DNA of 64,000 nt from Micractinium sp. NFX-FRZ (Eukaryota > Chlorophyta > Trebouxiophyceae > Chlorellales > Chlorellaceae), in the NCBI GenBank assembly GCA_029339195.1, contig JAPTJF010000203.1, forward strand, positions 1 through 64,000. Direction: 5' to 3'. The translations under genes were made by a program, and so were the position numbers. Positions 31,017 to 41,371 of this stretch are shown piece after piece. How positions within the stretch are numbered: the stretch's first letter is position 1; each line of letters begins with the position of its first letter. The notes under the pieces are model-generated. The model was not told the DNA's origin. It searched no databases and was given only the letters and a program-made list of their open reading frames with translations.

Positions 31017-33698
31017 TGGAGCCCAGCAGGCGGGGAGGCGGAGGCAACAGGGGGCCTGCCGGGGTGGGCAGGGCGGGTATGCCCAATGGTGGTTGGGGGG
31101 GGGGTGGTGCAGCCGGGAGTTGGGGCATGGTGGGCAGGGAGGGATGCGGGGACTGGTGGGTTTGCAGGGAGGCGGGGCTCCGCTACGTGCCCTCGCCCGA
31201 CTTGTGCCCCGCCTCGCCAATTTCAGTAACCAGCTGTTGCTCCAACCTTGCCACCCTGCTGCCGCCTGCTGCCCCCTGCCCCCCTGCAGGTCAGCCGCCC
31301 CTCTGGCGTCGCAGTGAGCCCCTCTGGTGACGAGGTGCTCGTCACCGACGCCACCGGCAACCGCGTGCAGCGGCTGTCGGGCGCAGATGGCAGCTCCCTG
31401 GGCAGCTGGACCTCCGCCCAGATGGCAGGCCCCCTGGGCATCGCCTGCGGCGCAGATGGCAGCGTCTACGTCGCCTGCCCCACCAACCCGGTCGACGTGC
31501 TGCAAAAGTATGCGGCGTATGCCAGCGGCAAGTCGGTCTGGGCGGCCGGCAACACGCGCGGGGTGGAGCCGCTGGGCTTCTCCACGGCGCAGGGTGTGGC
31601 ACCCACCCCGGATGGACGCTTCCTACTGGTACGTCAGGGTGGCGCATGCCTGGCGGGGCAGGGGCAGCGGTGTTCAGGCAGGGACCCACCTGGCTGGGAG
31701 CGAGGACGTGCCGGCAGCCTGCCCCCACCTGCTCCCTGCCCCTCCCTCTCGGTGCCTGCCCCCCTGCCTGCCGCACCCCGCTGCCCCTCCTTTCCACCTT
31801 GCCGTGAAGCAGACTGTGGGTCCCTCTGCATCCCCCGCCTCTGAACCACTGCCTTCCTCTCAAGCCACTGCTCAGGCCTGTGAAACTGCATTGCACCGTC
31901 TTCTCTTCCACTTCTCTTCCACTTCCTGGCTGCAGGTGGCAGACTTTGGTGCCCACCGCATCCTGAAGCTGAATGCCACTGACGGGGCGTTTGTAGAGGC
32001 GTGGGGCGGGCGGGGCAGCGGCGACGGCCAGGTGGGTGGGTGGGGGTGACCTGTTGGGTGCACTCATGTGGGGAGCCACCTCAGCGGCAGCCAGCTCTGA
32101 TGTTTGTCGCAAAATCACCCCGGCTTTACAAACCTTCCCTTTGTACGTGCCGGCACACTGCACTGAGACAGGCATGCCCCCCTCCTGCCCCTGATCCCAC
32201 TGCCTCTGTCGCCCATGCTGTGCTGCGCTGTGCTGCGCTGTGCTGGCCATGTCATGTGCGGGCTCCAGGCCCCCGCACCGCTGTGCCCACCATGTTTGTG
32301 CATGCGCTGACCGTGCTGCGCTGCTGCCTGCTGTGCCCCACGTGCAGTTTGACTCCCCCGCAGCGGTGGCCACAGACGCGGCCGGGAATGTGTTTGTGGT
32401 TGAGCACGGCGGGCAGCGGGTGCAGAAGCTGACGGCGGCAGGCGGCTTCTTGACAAAGTGGAGCCTCTCCTTCGCACCTTACGGAGTGGCGGTGTCGAAA
32501 GATGGGCTGGTCTTCTTGACAGATCAAGCGGGCCACCGCGTGGTGGCATACATGCAGGCTAAGTGAGCAGCACAGCGGTGCCTGCTGTCCACGCTGCACA
32601 TGCAGTCAACGCATGCTGCGCACGCTGTGCACGCTGCTCTCGCTGTTGCGCTGTGCCTTCTGGTCAGCTTCCTGTGCCTCCACGTGGCGCCCCACCCCGG
32701 GCTCTCACCGCTGGGGTGGGAGTCGAGCTGGGAGGATGTGTGTGGTTGTGGGCGTGCATGCAGCAGCATGGTGCGGTGAGGGCAGGTGGAGAGGCTGCCA
32801 CAGAGATGTGCCCAACCCTGCCTGCTGCTGCAGGCCCCCACAGCCGCCGTCGCCAGGCCCGCCGCCGCCCTTGCCCCCGCCACGGCCGCCTCCGCCACAG
32901 CCCCGCCCATCGCCACCCCCTCCTCCCTCGCCCCGGCCTCCCCGCCCCAGCCCCCCATTCCGGCCTCCCTCCCCGCCACCCCCGCCCCCGCCAAACCCGC
33001 CCTCCCCGCCCCGCCGCCCGCCCCCTCCCTCTCCTCGCCCCTCGCCGCCATCGCCGCCCAACCCGCCCCCCGTCCCGTTCCCCTCCCCGCCTCCGCCCCT
33101 GCCCCCCGAACCGCCGTCTCCTCCTCCCTTTCCTGACCCACCAAACCCAAGGCCGCCTCCCCGCCCGAGGCCACCGCCACCACGGCCACACCCGCCGCCC
33201 CGCCCACCACCTCGCCAGCCCCCTAGCCCGCCTCCTTCCTCCCCGCCGCCCAACCCCTCTCCGCCTCCGCCTTCGCCCCGCCCCCCACGACCCTCGCCTC
33301 CTCCGCCCGCCCCCTCGCCGCCCCCGCCCTCCCCGCCCCCACCGCCGCCCAGCCCCTCGCCGCCGCGCAGCCCGCCACCCCCGCTGCCACCAATGCCGCC
33401 CCCCAAACCCTCGCCACCACCGCCGCCCTCCCCAAGACCTCCGCCGCCGTCGCCATCTCCTCCCTCTCCCGTCCCCCCTTCTCCCTCACCTCCCCCTCCT
33501 TCTCCCCCTCCGCCTCCCTCTCCGACCTCTTCACGTCCGCCACCACCCTCCCCGCCGCCGCCCACGCCACAGCCCCCGCCCCGCAGCAGCACCACCTCCA
33601 CTGAGCCTCCAAACAGCAGACCCAGGCCTCAGCCCCCGCAGGCACGGGAGAGCATTGCAGATGCAAGACGCAGGAGAGCCCATGACACGTTAGTCTAG
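29939..33698 (+). CDS. Secreted NHL-repeat beta-propeller protein with Pro-rich (PPSP) tail
   Basis: Probable extracellular or cell-wall protein. Seven exons in phase: 29939-29987, 30202-30308, 30611-30775, 31290-31628, 31936-32031, 32348-32562, 32834-33698, giving 611 residues. The start MARGVAVVLLALLLATG is a signal peptide. NHL-type units fill about 52-323: GQLDRPRGIALDGSGSVILAD, ISRPSGVAVSPSGDEVLVTD-like VSRPSGVAVSPSGDEVLVTD, QFDSPAAVATDAAGNVFVVE and APYGVAVSKDGLVFLTD. The last exon is a 288-codon tract of PPSP, PPPP and SPRP motifs as in hydroxyproline-rich wall glycoproteins, ending in a short charged tail. Its frame is fixed by splicing AA|GTGAGC to CTGCAG|G. If that intron is kept, TGA follows at once and the protein ends after the propeller. 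Confidence 0.85.
30905..31016 (+). repeat. Exon 3 echo and GGCA microsatellite in NHL intron 3
   Basis: GTCGGCCATCTTGG near 30939 resembles the exon 3 end GTCGGCCTTCCTGG (30763-30776). A (GGCA)n tract follows at about 30980-31015. Confidence 0.6.
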
Positions 33699-33870
33699 CC
33701 CAAACCCTGCCTTCCAAGCCACCGTGTGTGAGCGCCCTTTCATGCGCTCGCCTTTCTTGCCATTCTCTTGCTGTCACATGAGTGCAGTACAAAACCTGCT
33801 ATGTACCCCTTAAGCCGCCTCTCCAGTACTCATGCCGCCACGTCGCCTCTGATGCTCTGATTTAATGTTG

Positions 33871-33875
33871 TGTAA
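33871..33875 (+). promoter_or_regulatory. TGTAA poly(A) signal, NHL gene
   Basis: TGTAA 173 bp after the stop codon, in an AT-richer stretch. Confidence 0.6.
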
Positions 33876-34077
33876 AATGTTCAAGCTGCAAGCCCGTCGC
33901 CCCCTGCCGCAACCTCTGCTTTCTTTGTCATACAATCTGGCTGAGCCTTGCCCCCTGTGCGAGTAAGCGAAATGCCTGTTGAGCACAGCCACACCAGAGC
34001 GGGCGGCAGGCTGGTTTGGACAGCTGCGGCCCGCTGGGGCCAGGGCTTGCAGGCCAACCGGGGCGACACATTACGCT

Positions 34078-34123
34078 AAGGGGTGGGCCTCATGAGGCCC
34101 AACCCCATGACGGCCCACCCCTT
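34078..34123. repeat. Inverted repeat with 12-bp perfect arms
   Basis: AAGGGGTGGGCC (34078-34089) pairs with GGCCCACCCCTT (34112-34123) around a 22-base loop that itself holds part of a smaller palindrome (GGCCTCATGAGGCC). It sits in the spacer between the NHL and methyltransferase genes. It could be a hairpin, a protein-binding palindrome, or the end of a small mobile element. Confidence 0.7.
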
Positions 34124-34627
34124 ATGAGTCCACCCCTTCTACACGATCACATGGAAGAGCATGTGCAGTGTGCCAAGTTCCCCAGAGCAGGTGCAATGTG
34201 CCGAGCTCTCCCAACAGAACGCTGGCGCTTGCAAGCCTCCTTGCCGCTGGGATGCGCGAGTGCATGCAGTGCACGCATGGTTTCCAGGGCATCCCGACGA
34301 GTGAGTAGGGTTGTGGTCTGGGGGTGGCTGCTGCACAAGTGCACTGAGGCGTAGCACCCACCCCATCTGAAGCAGCAGCTCAACGCTGCCGCTGCAACGG
34401 TCACGCCACCCACGCTGCAGCGGCAGATGTCACACGGTGCGAGAGTCCATGTTGGGTGGCGACGGGGTCGGAGAATAGTTCTCAGACAGGTCTTAACCAT
34501 GTTGCATTTCAGTGTTACTGAACATCTGGCGGGTGCTGAGGCAGTTTGCACAAGCTTGGCGCGCCACAACATGAGGCGCCACCGCCGGCCGCCATGGCGG
34601 CACAGCTAGGAGTCCCTGCATGTCCTC

Positions 34628-36576
34628 ATGCCATGGCAGCTGTCACGGCAGCTGTCGATGCCCACGTCTCGATCATCCATTTTCCCTCCCTCTAAAGCCC
34701 TGCCGCAACCACGCGAAGCGTCGCACCAAATACGATCATCGAGCTCCAGTTTTGCAGGCCCTGGCCCCGCCGGCTTCTTCTCGGCAATCCGCACAGACAC
34801 TGGCGCGATGCGCCCGAACTGGAGCGGCTCCCAACCGCTCCTGCAAGCCTCAAAAGGGCGCCGAGAGCCCGGTTCTCCTCGAAGGCGCCGCCTGCGAATC
34901 TTGGGCACTCTTTTGTTGGCGGTAATAGTGGTCGCAGCAGTGGTGGCCGCGAGCGCCGCGCTGCTGACCCACTTTTTTGACAGCGGCAGCGGCGGCGGCG
35001 AGGATGCGGCAGCAGGAGCAGGTGAGGATGGCGGCAGTTCACTGTGCGGAAGCCACCCCAATCAGGCGGTCTGGCTGCCAGATGCCTGTGTGCCCTAGTG
35101 CCTTGCCGCTGTGCTCTGCCGCCTCCGCTGTTGTTGGCCGACCCACCCCGTCCGCCCCCCCGCTGTCACCTCCCTGCCCTGCAGGCAGCAGCAGCGGCAG
35201 CATCGACGGCGGCAGCAGGACAGCCAAGGCAGAGCCCTGGACTGTGCACGGCCTAGAGGAGGCCTACAAGGGCCTGGCCTCCAGCAGCAACCCAGCAGCT
35301 TCTCTGGCGGAGTCGGAGTCGCTGGCGGCGTCTCGGGCGCGCGCCCGCAAGGCCGCTGCCCTGCCCCCGCCCGAATTCCGCAGCCACGGCGCCGGCATGG
35401 CTCTAAGCCCGGGGGCAGCATCAGCAGCGGCCGCATGCGTGGGGCCGCGCTGCGAGCTGGTGACGCGCTTTGTGCTGGCAGCAGAGGAGGCGGCTCGACT
35501 GGCGGACAACGGCGGATGCGTGGTGCAGCACTGCCCGGACGTGCTTGGCGTTGGCCTCCGCCCGCTGCCCTACAACTCCCACGCCTTTGGCAACCGCTGC
35601 GAGCCGCTGTGGAACCGTGGGGCGCTGGAAGCTGTGCGGCAGCTGGCGGCGCCAGACTGGCGGGTGCTGGAATGGTTCACGGGCGGATCGACCTCCTGGT
35701 TCCTGGCACGCGTGGCGCGCCTCACAAGCATTGAAGGGGCCAAAGGTGAGGGGACACAGGGTCCATGGGCCGGGGAGAGAGGCAGGTCGTTGGGGCATGC
35801 AGGTGTTGGTGTATCGAGCGTGTTTGGGCGCAGCAGTGGGTGCAAGCCAGTGCAGTTACCAGGGCTGAGTGTGCGGCGGCGGCACAGGCATGTGTGTGGC
35901 AGGTGAGTGCCGGCATTGGAGATGCAATGCCACCAGCAATGATGTAGGCAGGCCAGGCCACAGAAGGCCCCCCGCCCCACGTCCAGCACTCCTGCTTCTG
36001 CCACTCTGTGCCGGCGGGGCTCCCCAGCAGCTCCCCACCAACTCCCCCGCCCCGCACCTGAACCTAGTTGCGCCCTGCACCTCTGGCCCTGCATCACCAC
36101 CCTGCCCACTGGTCCCCCCACGCCGCCTGGACCCTGCAGGCTTTGCTGCCAAGGCCAGTGCTGTGGCGGCTGCCCAGTTTGAGGCCGCCCACTTGGCGGC
36201 CCACTGGGAGCTGCGAGTGGCGCCGCCCACGCAGCGGGTGCTGACATTCGAAGACACAGAGTCATCAGACATCTGGGGTGACTACTGCGGCGCACGCTTT
36301 GTTCCGGAGGGCACACGCTTTGACCTGATTGCGGTGCAAGGGTTTGCACGCATGGCCTGCCTGGCACGGGCGGTGCAGCTGCTGGAACCGCAAGGAGGCC
36401 TGCTGGTGCTGCCGCAGGCGCAGCGCCCCGCGTACGCGGGTGCTGCAGCGCTCGTGCCCCCACACTGGCTACGGCTGAGTGACGTGCACGACATGGGGAC
36501 CACACTAGTGTGGATGTCGATACGCCAGCCCGGGCAAGCGGGAGGCGGGGCGGCGGCGCATGCAAATGCGCAGTGA
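34628..36576 (+). CDS. Membrane-anchored methyltransferase-fold protein (type II topology)
   Basis: Three exons in phase: 34628-35021, 35185-35745, 36140-36576, giving 463 residues. Residues 1-90 are Ser/Arg/Pro-rich with a basic cluster (RRRRLRI), followed by one membrane helix (about 91-115, ILGTLLLAVIVVAAVVAASA), as in a Golgi/ER type II enzyme. After an Ala/Ser-rich stem comes VLEWFTGGSTSWFLARVARL, which resembles motif I of class I SAM methyltransferases (glycine-rich turn). FDLIAVQGFARMACLARAVQLL and GGLLVLP match the later strands, where an Asp is usual in place of the Gln. Acceptor substrate is unknown. The start could also be the in-frame ATG at 34658. Confidence 0.7.
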
Positions 36577-36647
36577 GCGGGCGTACCACGCAGCAGGTCC
36601 CGCAGGCTGACGCTGCGGCTGCTGCTGCCGCTCCGCATCTCCCCCCA

Positions 36648-36652
36648 TGTAA
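36648..36652 (+). promoter_or_regulatory. TGTAA poly(A) signal, methyltransferase-like gene
   Basis: TGTAA 72 bp after the stop codon, followed by an A-rich stretch; the best-placed signal in the window. Confidence 0.65.
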
Positions 36653-37187
36653 AAACAAACGCGAATAGCAAGCTACGAGAGACGAGGGCCGCGGCAGCGA
36701 GGAAGCTGGGGAGAGGGGTGGGGCGCGGCCCCTGGCTGGCAATAGGGCGGGACGCCGGCAAGTGGTGGCGGCAGCACCTGTGCCTTGGCCTGCTGCATGC
36801 CCGCTGGTCCATGGGGCACCGAATTTGATTGTGCACCGGAGGTATACGATCTCTGGGGCTGCAGTCTGAGGAAATGGCGAGCCCAAAACCACAAGGCTGT
36901 GCTGTGCTGTGCTACGCTCGGATGGTGGCCGTGTGTCAAGCTCCCCTTGCCGTTCCCTTCAGCCTTGCGTCCCTGACACACGCTCTTTGAACATCGTGTC
37001 CCTGAGGACTGCTACGGAGCCCGCGGCTCGGTTTGCAGCGGACGCTGGCCACTGCAACAGTGGGCAGCCACTACGTGCGGCAAGACTGTACATTCGCATC
37101 ACACTGCTGGGGGCGCAGAAGGGCAGCGCGGCCTTTCAGGCTTGAGGCCTGAGGCCTGAAGCGGGGGGCGGTGGAAGGAGACACGCC

Positions 37188-40100
37188 ATGGAGGCTGCTG
37201 GCGTTGGGTGGCCCACTTGGTAAGCAGGGCAGTGGTAGGCAACCTGCCGAAGAGGTTGATCGAGCAGGCACGCATACTTTTGAGTTCGCCCACTTCTCCC
37301 CACTTCTCCGCTCCGCTTCGGCAGCGCGCACCCAGGCAGGGATGTGCTGCCGGGCTGCCGCTCTTGGACAGCCGCGGGGCGCCGCCCTGGGGCCCTCGTT
37401 TGACGCCCTTGCCGCCCCGCCCCCGCCGCCTGCTGCAGGCACAATGCAGCACGTGACGGGCAGACGCGCGAGCAGGTCATACGTGCTGTGGTGAGCATGT
37501 GATGGTTGATCACGGCCAGCAGGCGCATGCATGCGCACGGCCAATAGCCCTGTTGGCCGGTGCCACACGCTCTTTGGGGCGCCTGCACAGCTTGTGCGCT
37601 ACTACCGTGACCGCTCCAGCACCCACTCCACTTCCCCTGCCCTCTCCCCGCCCCGCAGTACAATTTGTTTGCTCGGCGCAAACCGGAGATGGCAGGTAGG
37701 CAGGGTGGGTTCCTACCCGCCTGCTCATGTTGGAAGTCATCAGCAGGATCACCCACCCCTGCTGCCTGCCGAGCCCGCTGCTCTTCTTCGGCATTGCCCC
37801 GCCGCCACGCCTTTCGGCTGACCAAGTGCTGGGGTTTCAATTGCGGGCTGTTGGGTGCTGTAACTGCAGGCCAGTACCATCAGAACAAGCTGCCAGACTT
37901 CATTCGACGGCTGGAGGAAAGCCTCTACAAGATGGCACCCAGCCGGGTGGGTGGGCGGGCAGCGCCAGAGGGCGCCGCTGCCGCTGGCGTGGCACGGTCT
38001 GTAGTGTTGCGAAGGCAGCAGCGGCGGGCTTGCAGCTGTCATTGCCGCGTGGCTGTGTTGCCAGCCCGGTTGGCCAGCTGCGCCTCTGGGCGGCGGCATT
38101 AGGCGTGCCGGCCCGCCTGCTGCTGTGTGGCGATCCTGTTCCCGGACCACTCAACTGCTGCGGGTCCCCTTTCCCCTGTTGCAGGAAGAGTATGCAGACC
38201 TGAATACGCTGGAGCTGCGCTTGCAGCAGGTGGTGCAACACATTGTGCGCAAGCCGGGCAGCAGCCGGGGGGCCACGAGCCACCAGAGCGACGGCGCTGG
38301 CGACAGCCTGGCCGCGCAGCTGGCCGCGGCGGTTGGCGGCGACGCCTTGACGCCCAACTCGCACAGCCGGCAGCACTCGCAGCAGGCGGCGCTGCACCAG
38401 GCTCAGCAGCAGCAGCAGCAGCAGCAGCAGGCGATGTACCAGGCGCAACAGCAACAGCAGCAGCAACAGCAGCAGCAGCAGCAGCAAGCGCAGCAGGTAC
38501 ACCAGGCACAGCAACAGCAGCAGCAGCAGCAGGCCACGGCAAGCGCTGCCAATGGCGGCATGGGCTGGCTAGACAATGGCGCTGCCATGGGACCGGGGCT
38601 AGGCCAGCAGCAGCACCAGCAGCAGCTGCAGCAGCAGCAGCTTCCTGGGGCGCAGCCGCCGCCGCAGCAGCAGCAGGTGGCTGGCGCACTCGGCGTCGGG
38701 GGCGGGGGCAACCAGCTTGCCGTGGCGGGGGCCCCGGCAGGGCACAGCACTGCGGAAAGCGTGCAGCGCGGCGCCAGCGGCGGCCTCGATTTCAACCCAC
38801 TTACAGCAGGCGGTGGCGACGTGACCTCTGCTCTGACGCTGCCCTCTGGGGGCGGGGGGCAGCAGCAAGGCGGCGTGCAGCCGTCGGCGGGTGGGATGCA
38901 GGGCTCAGGGGGCGGCGCGGCGGCGGGGCTGGGGGGCCTTGGCGGCGCGCTCACCCCACCGCTCAACCCGACTTTCATGTCCAACGGAGCGCCTGTACTG
39001 CTGCGCGGCCAGGGCGGCGGCGGCGGCGGCGGCATGATGCCAGTCGGCGGCGGCATGGGCGGGCTGGTGCCAAGTGGCAATGGCATGCTGCCGCTGGGCG
39101 GTGCCGGCCCGAGCGCTGGCGGCATGATGCCAACCAGCCAGTCGATGCTGCAAGGGCTGGGCGCCGGCAGCATGGTTCCCACCATCAAACTCGAAGGAGG
39201 TGGCGGTGGCGGCGGCGGCGGCATGATGCCGGTAGGCGGGGGCTCTGCCGGCGGCATGGTGCCATCGCTGCAGGGGCTGGGGCAGCAGCACGGAGCGCCC
39301 GGAGGCAGCTTGGGGCTGCAGCAGCAGCCCGGCATGCACCAGCTAGGTGGCAGCGGCGGCGGCGGCATGATGGCGGGCGGCGGCTACTCGAACATGCTGA
39401 TGGGGAATGGCTTTGGGTCCTCGGCAGGCATGCTGCCCGTGGGCAATCAGCCTCTAGGGCTGCAGCAGCAGCAGCAGCAGCAGCACTGGCAGCTGCAGCC
39501 AGCAGCCATGCAGCAAGCCGGGGCGCCAACGCCGCCGCTGCCGCCGTCGCAGCTGCAGCAGCCGCAGCAGCACCACATGGCGGGCGGATTTGGGCAGCCG
39601 CTGATGCACCAACAGCTACAGCAGCAGCAGCAGCAGCAGCAGCAACAGGCAATGCAGGCGTTGGGTGGCGGCGGGTTGGAGGGCCTGAAAGTGGAGCCTG
39701 CGCAGCCACTGCCCACATTTAGTGCCCACGAGGATCAATCGTTCAACCTCATCGGCAACGCGTTTGCAGACCTGCCACCGGTGCGTTGCAGGGCCGCTCC
39801 CGTTCTGGTTTGCATGGCACAGCCCCTCCGTGTGCTGTGCTGTGCTGGGAGCCTCGCTCTCTTCGCCGCCTGCCTGGGCCCGCCGGTGCCCTGACCGCCC
39901 ACAGCACCCGTCACGTTTTCCGTGCCATGAGCTGCTGGCCGCATGGGGGAGGCGGGCAAGCGGGCAGCATGGGGGAGGCGGGCAAGCAGGTGGGTTTAGG
40001 CCCTTGCAACCACGCGTGTTCCCACCGCCTGCCTTGCGCTGTGCAGATTGCGGGGAGCACTGGGGACGCGCGCAAGCAGCAGATCTTGAAGCAGCAGCGC

Positions 40101-41331
40101 TGGCTGCTCTTCCTGCGCCACTGCGCACGCTGCCAGCTGCCCGAGGGGCAGTGCCAGTACGGGCGCAACTGCACCGTGGCCAAGCACCTCTGGCAGCACC
40201 TGGTGCACTGCAAGGAGCCCAACTGCGACTACGCTCGGTGAGCTGAGCTGGCGGGCGGTTCTGCTGACGTGGCAGGCGCTGGCGGGCGATCTGCTGACGC
40301 AGCGGCCGGCGCCCTGCCGTCCGCTGGCGGTTCCCGTCCTGGCACGCGCCCCTGCACGTATGCGCGCACCATGCCTGGCTGTCTGCCTCCCTCTGCGCCT
40401 CCCTCCTGCCCGCCCACCGCCGCACCTCTTGGTTTGTCTGCCTGCCTCCGCCTCCCACCGCAGGTGCAACCCCAGCCGGGAGCTGCTGCGGCACCACCAA
40501 AAGTGCACCAGCCCGGGCTGCCCCGTGTGCGCGCCCGTGAAGCAGTACGTCTCCAAGCAGCGGCAGCTGGTATTCCACAGGAAGACGGGTGAGGCGCCAA
40601 CAGGGCTGCTTGATGCTGGCGCCGCTTGGTTGGCGACGCGAAGCGTTGGGGCCTGGACGCAGGGTGGTGCAGTATTTGCTCAAGCAGTGGCACCTTGTCG
40701 GCGCACCCGCCGCTGGGTGAAACGGGCTGCCTCACTCAGTCATTCTCTTTCTTTGCCGCCCCACTTGCAGCCAACCTCACTCCGGAGCTTCGGCAGAACC
40801 TGCTGCTGCACCTGCAGCAGAACCCGCAGGCCCGGGAGCAGTTCCAGCAGCGGCACGGCGTGGACGTGAACACCATCTTTGCCACGCTCGACCCGGCAGC
40901 GGGCGGCGGCGGCGGCGGCGCAGGCGGCGGCGCAGGCCCCAGCGGCAGCCTCATGGCGGCGGCAGCGATGGCACCGGCGGCGGCCTCGGCCGGCGCTGCG
41001 CCACCGCTGCCTGCCCTGGCGGCTGCGCTGGCGTCCGGCGGCGCTGGCGCACGCGGCGGGGCAGCGGCGGCAGCGGGCGGCGGCATGCTGCCGTTGGGTG
41101 GCCGCGGCATGGGGTATGGAGGCGCGGGCGTGGCGCAGGCAGCGGGCAGCATGGCGGCAGTGGTGCAGCAGCCGGGGCTGACGCCCGGAGTGGGCGGCGG
41201 CTACAACGCAGATGTGAGGGCGGCAGCTGCCTCCTTTTCATAATGCCTTTACAGCGCTGATGCCACCGGAGTGCTGCTTTCGTGCCACTGCCATTGTTGG
41301 CGATGGTGCTCCCAATATTTGCTGTTGCACG

Positions 41332-41371
<40 letters not shown>

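Noticed and set aside
30930..31505. Minus-strand frames opposite the NHL gene
   Set aside because: Antisense to a well-supported exon chain; no conserved features.
32664..33601. Long Gly-rich minus-strand open frames
   Set aside because: They are antisense to the Pro-rich exon of the NHL gene; CCN codons on one strand give GGN on the other. No independent motif or start.
38127..39722. Second long plus-strand frame across HAC exon 5 (Ala/Arg-rich) and Cys/Pro-rich minus-strand frames
   Set aside because: These are frame-shifted or antisense readings of CAG/GGC repeats. Only the Gln/Gly/Met frame links in phase to the HAC exons on both sides.
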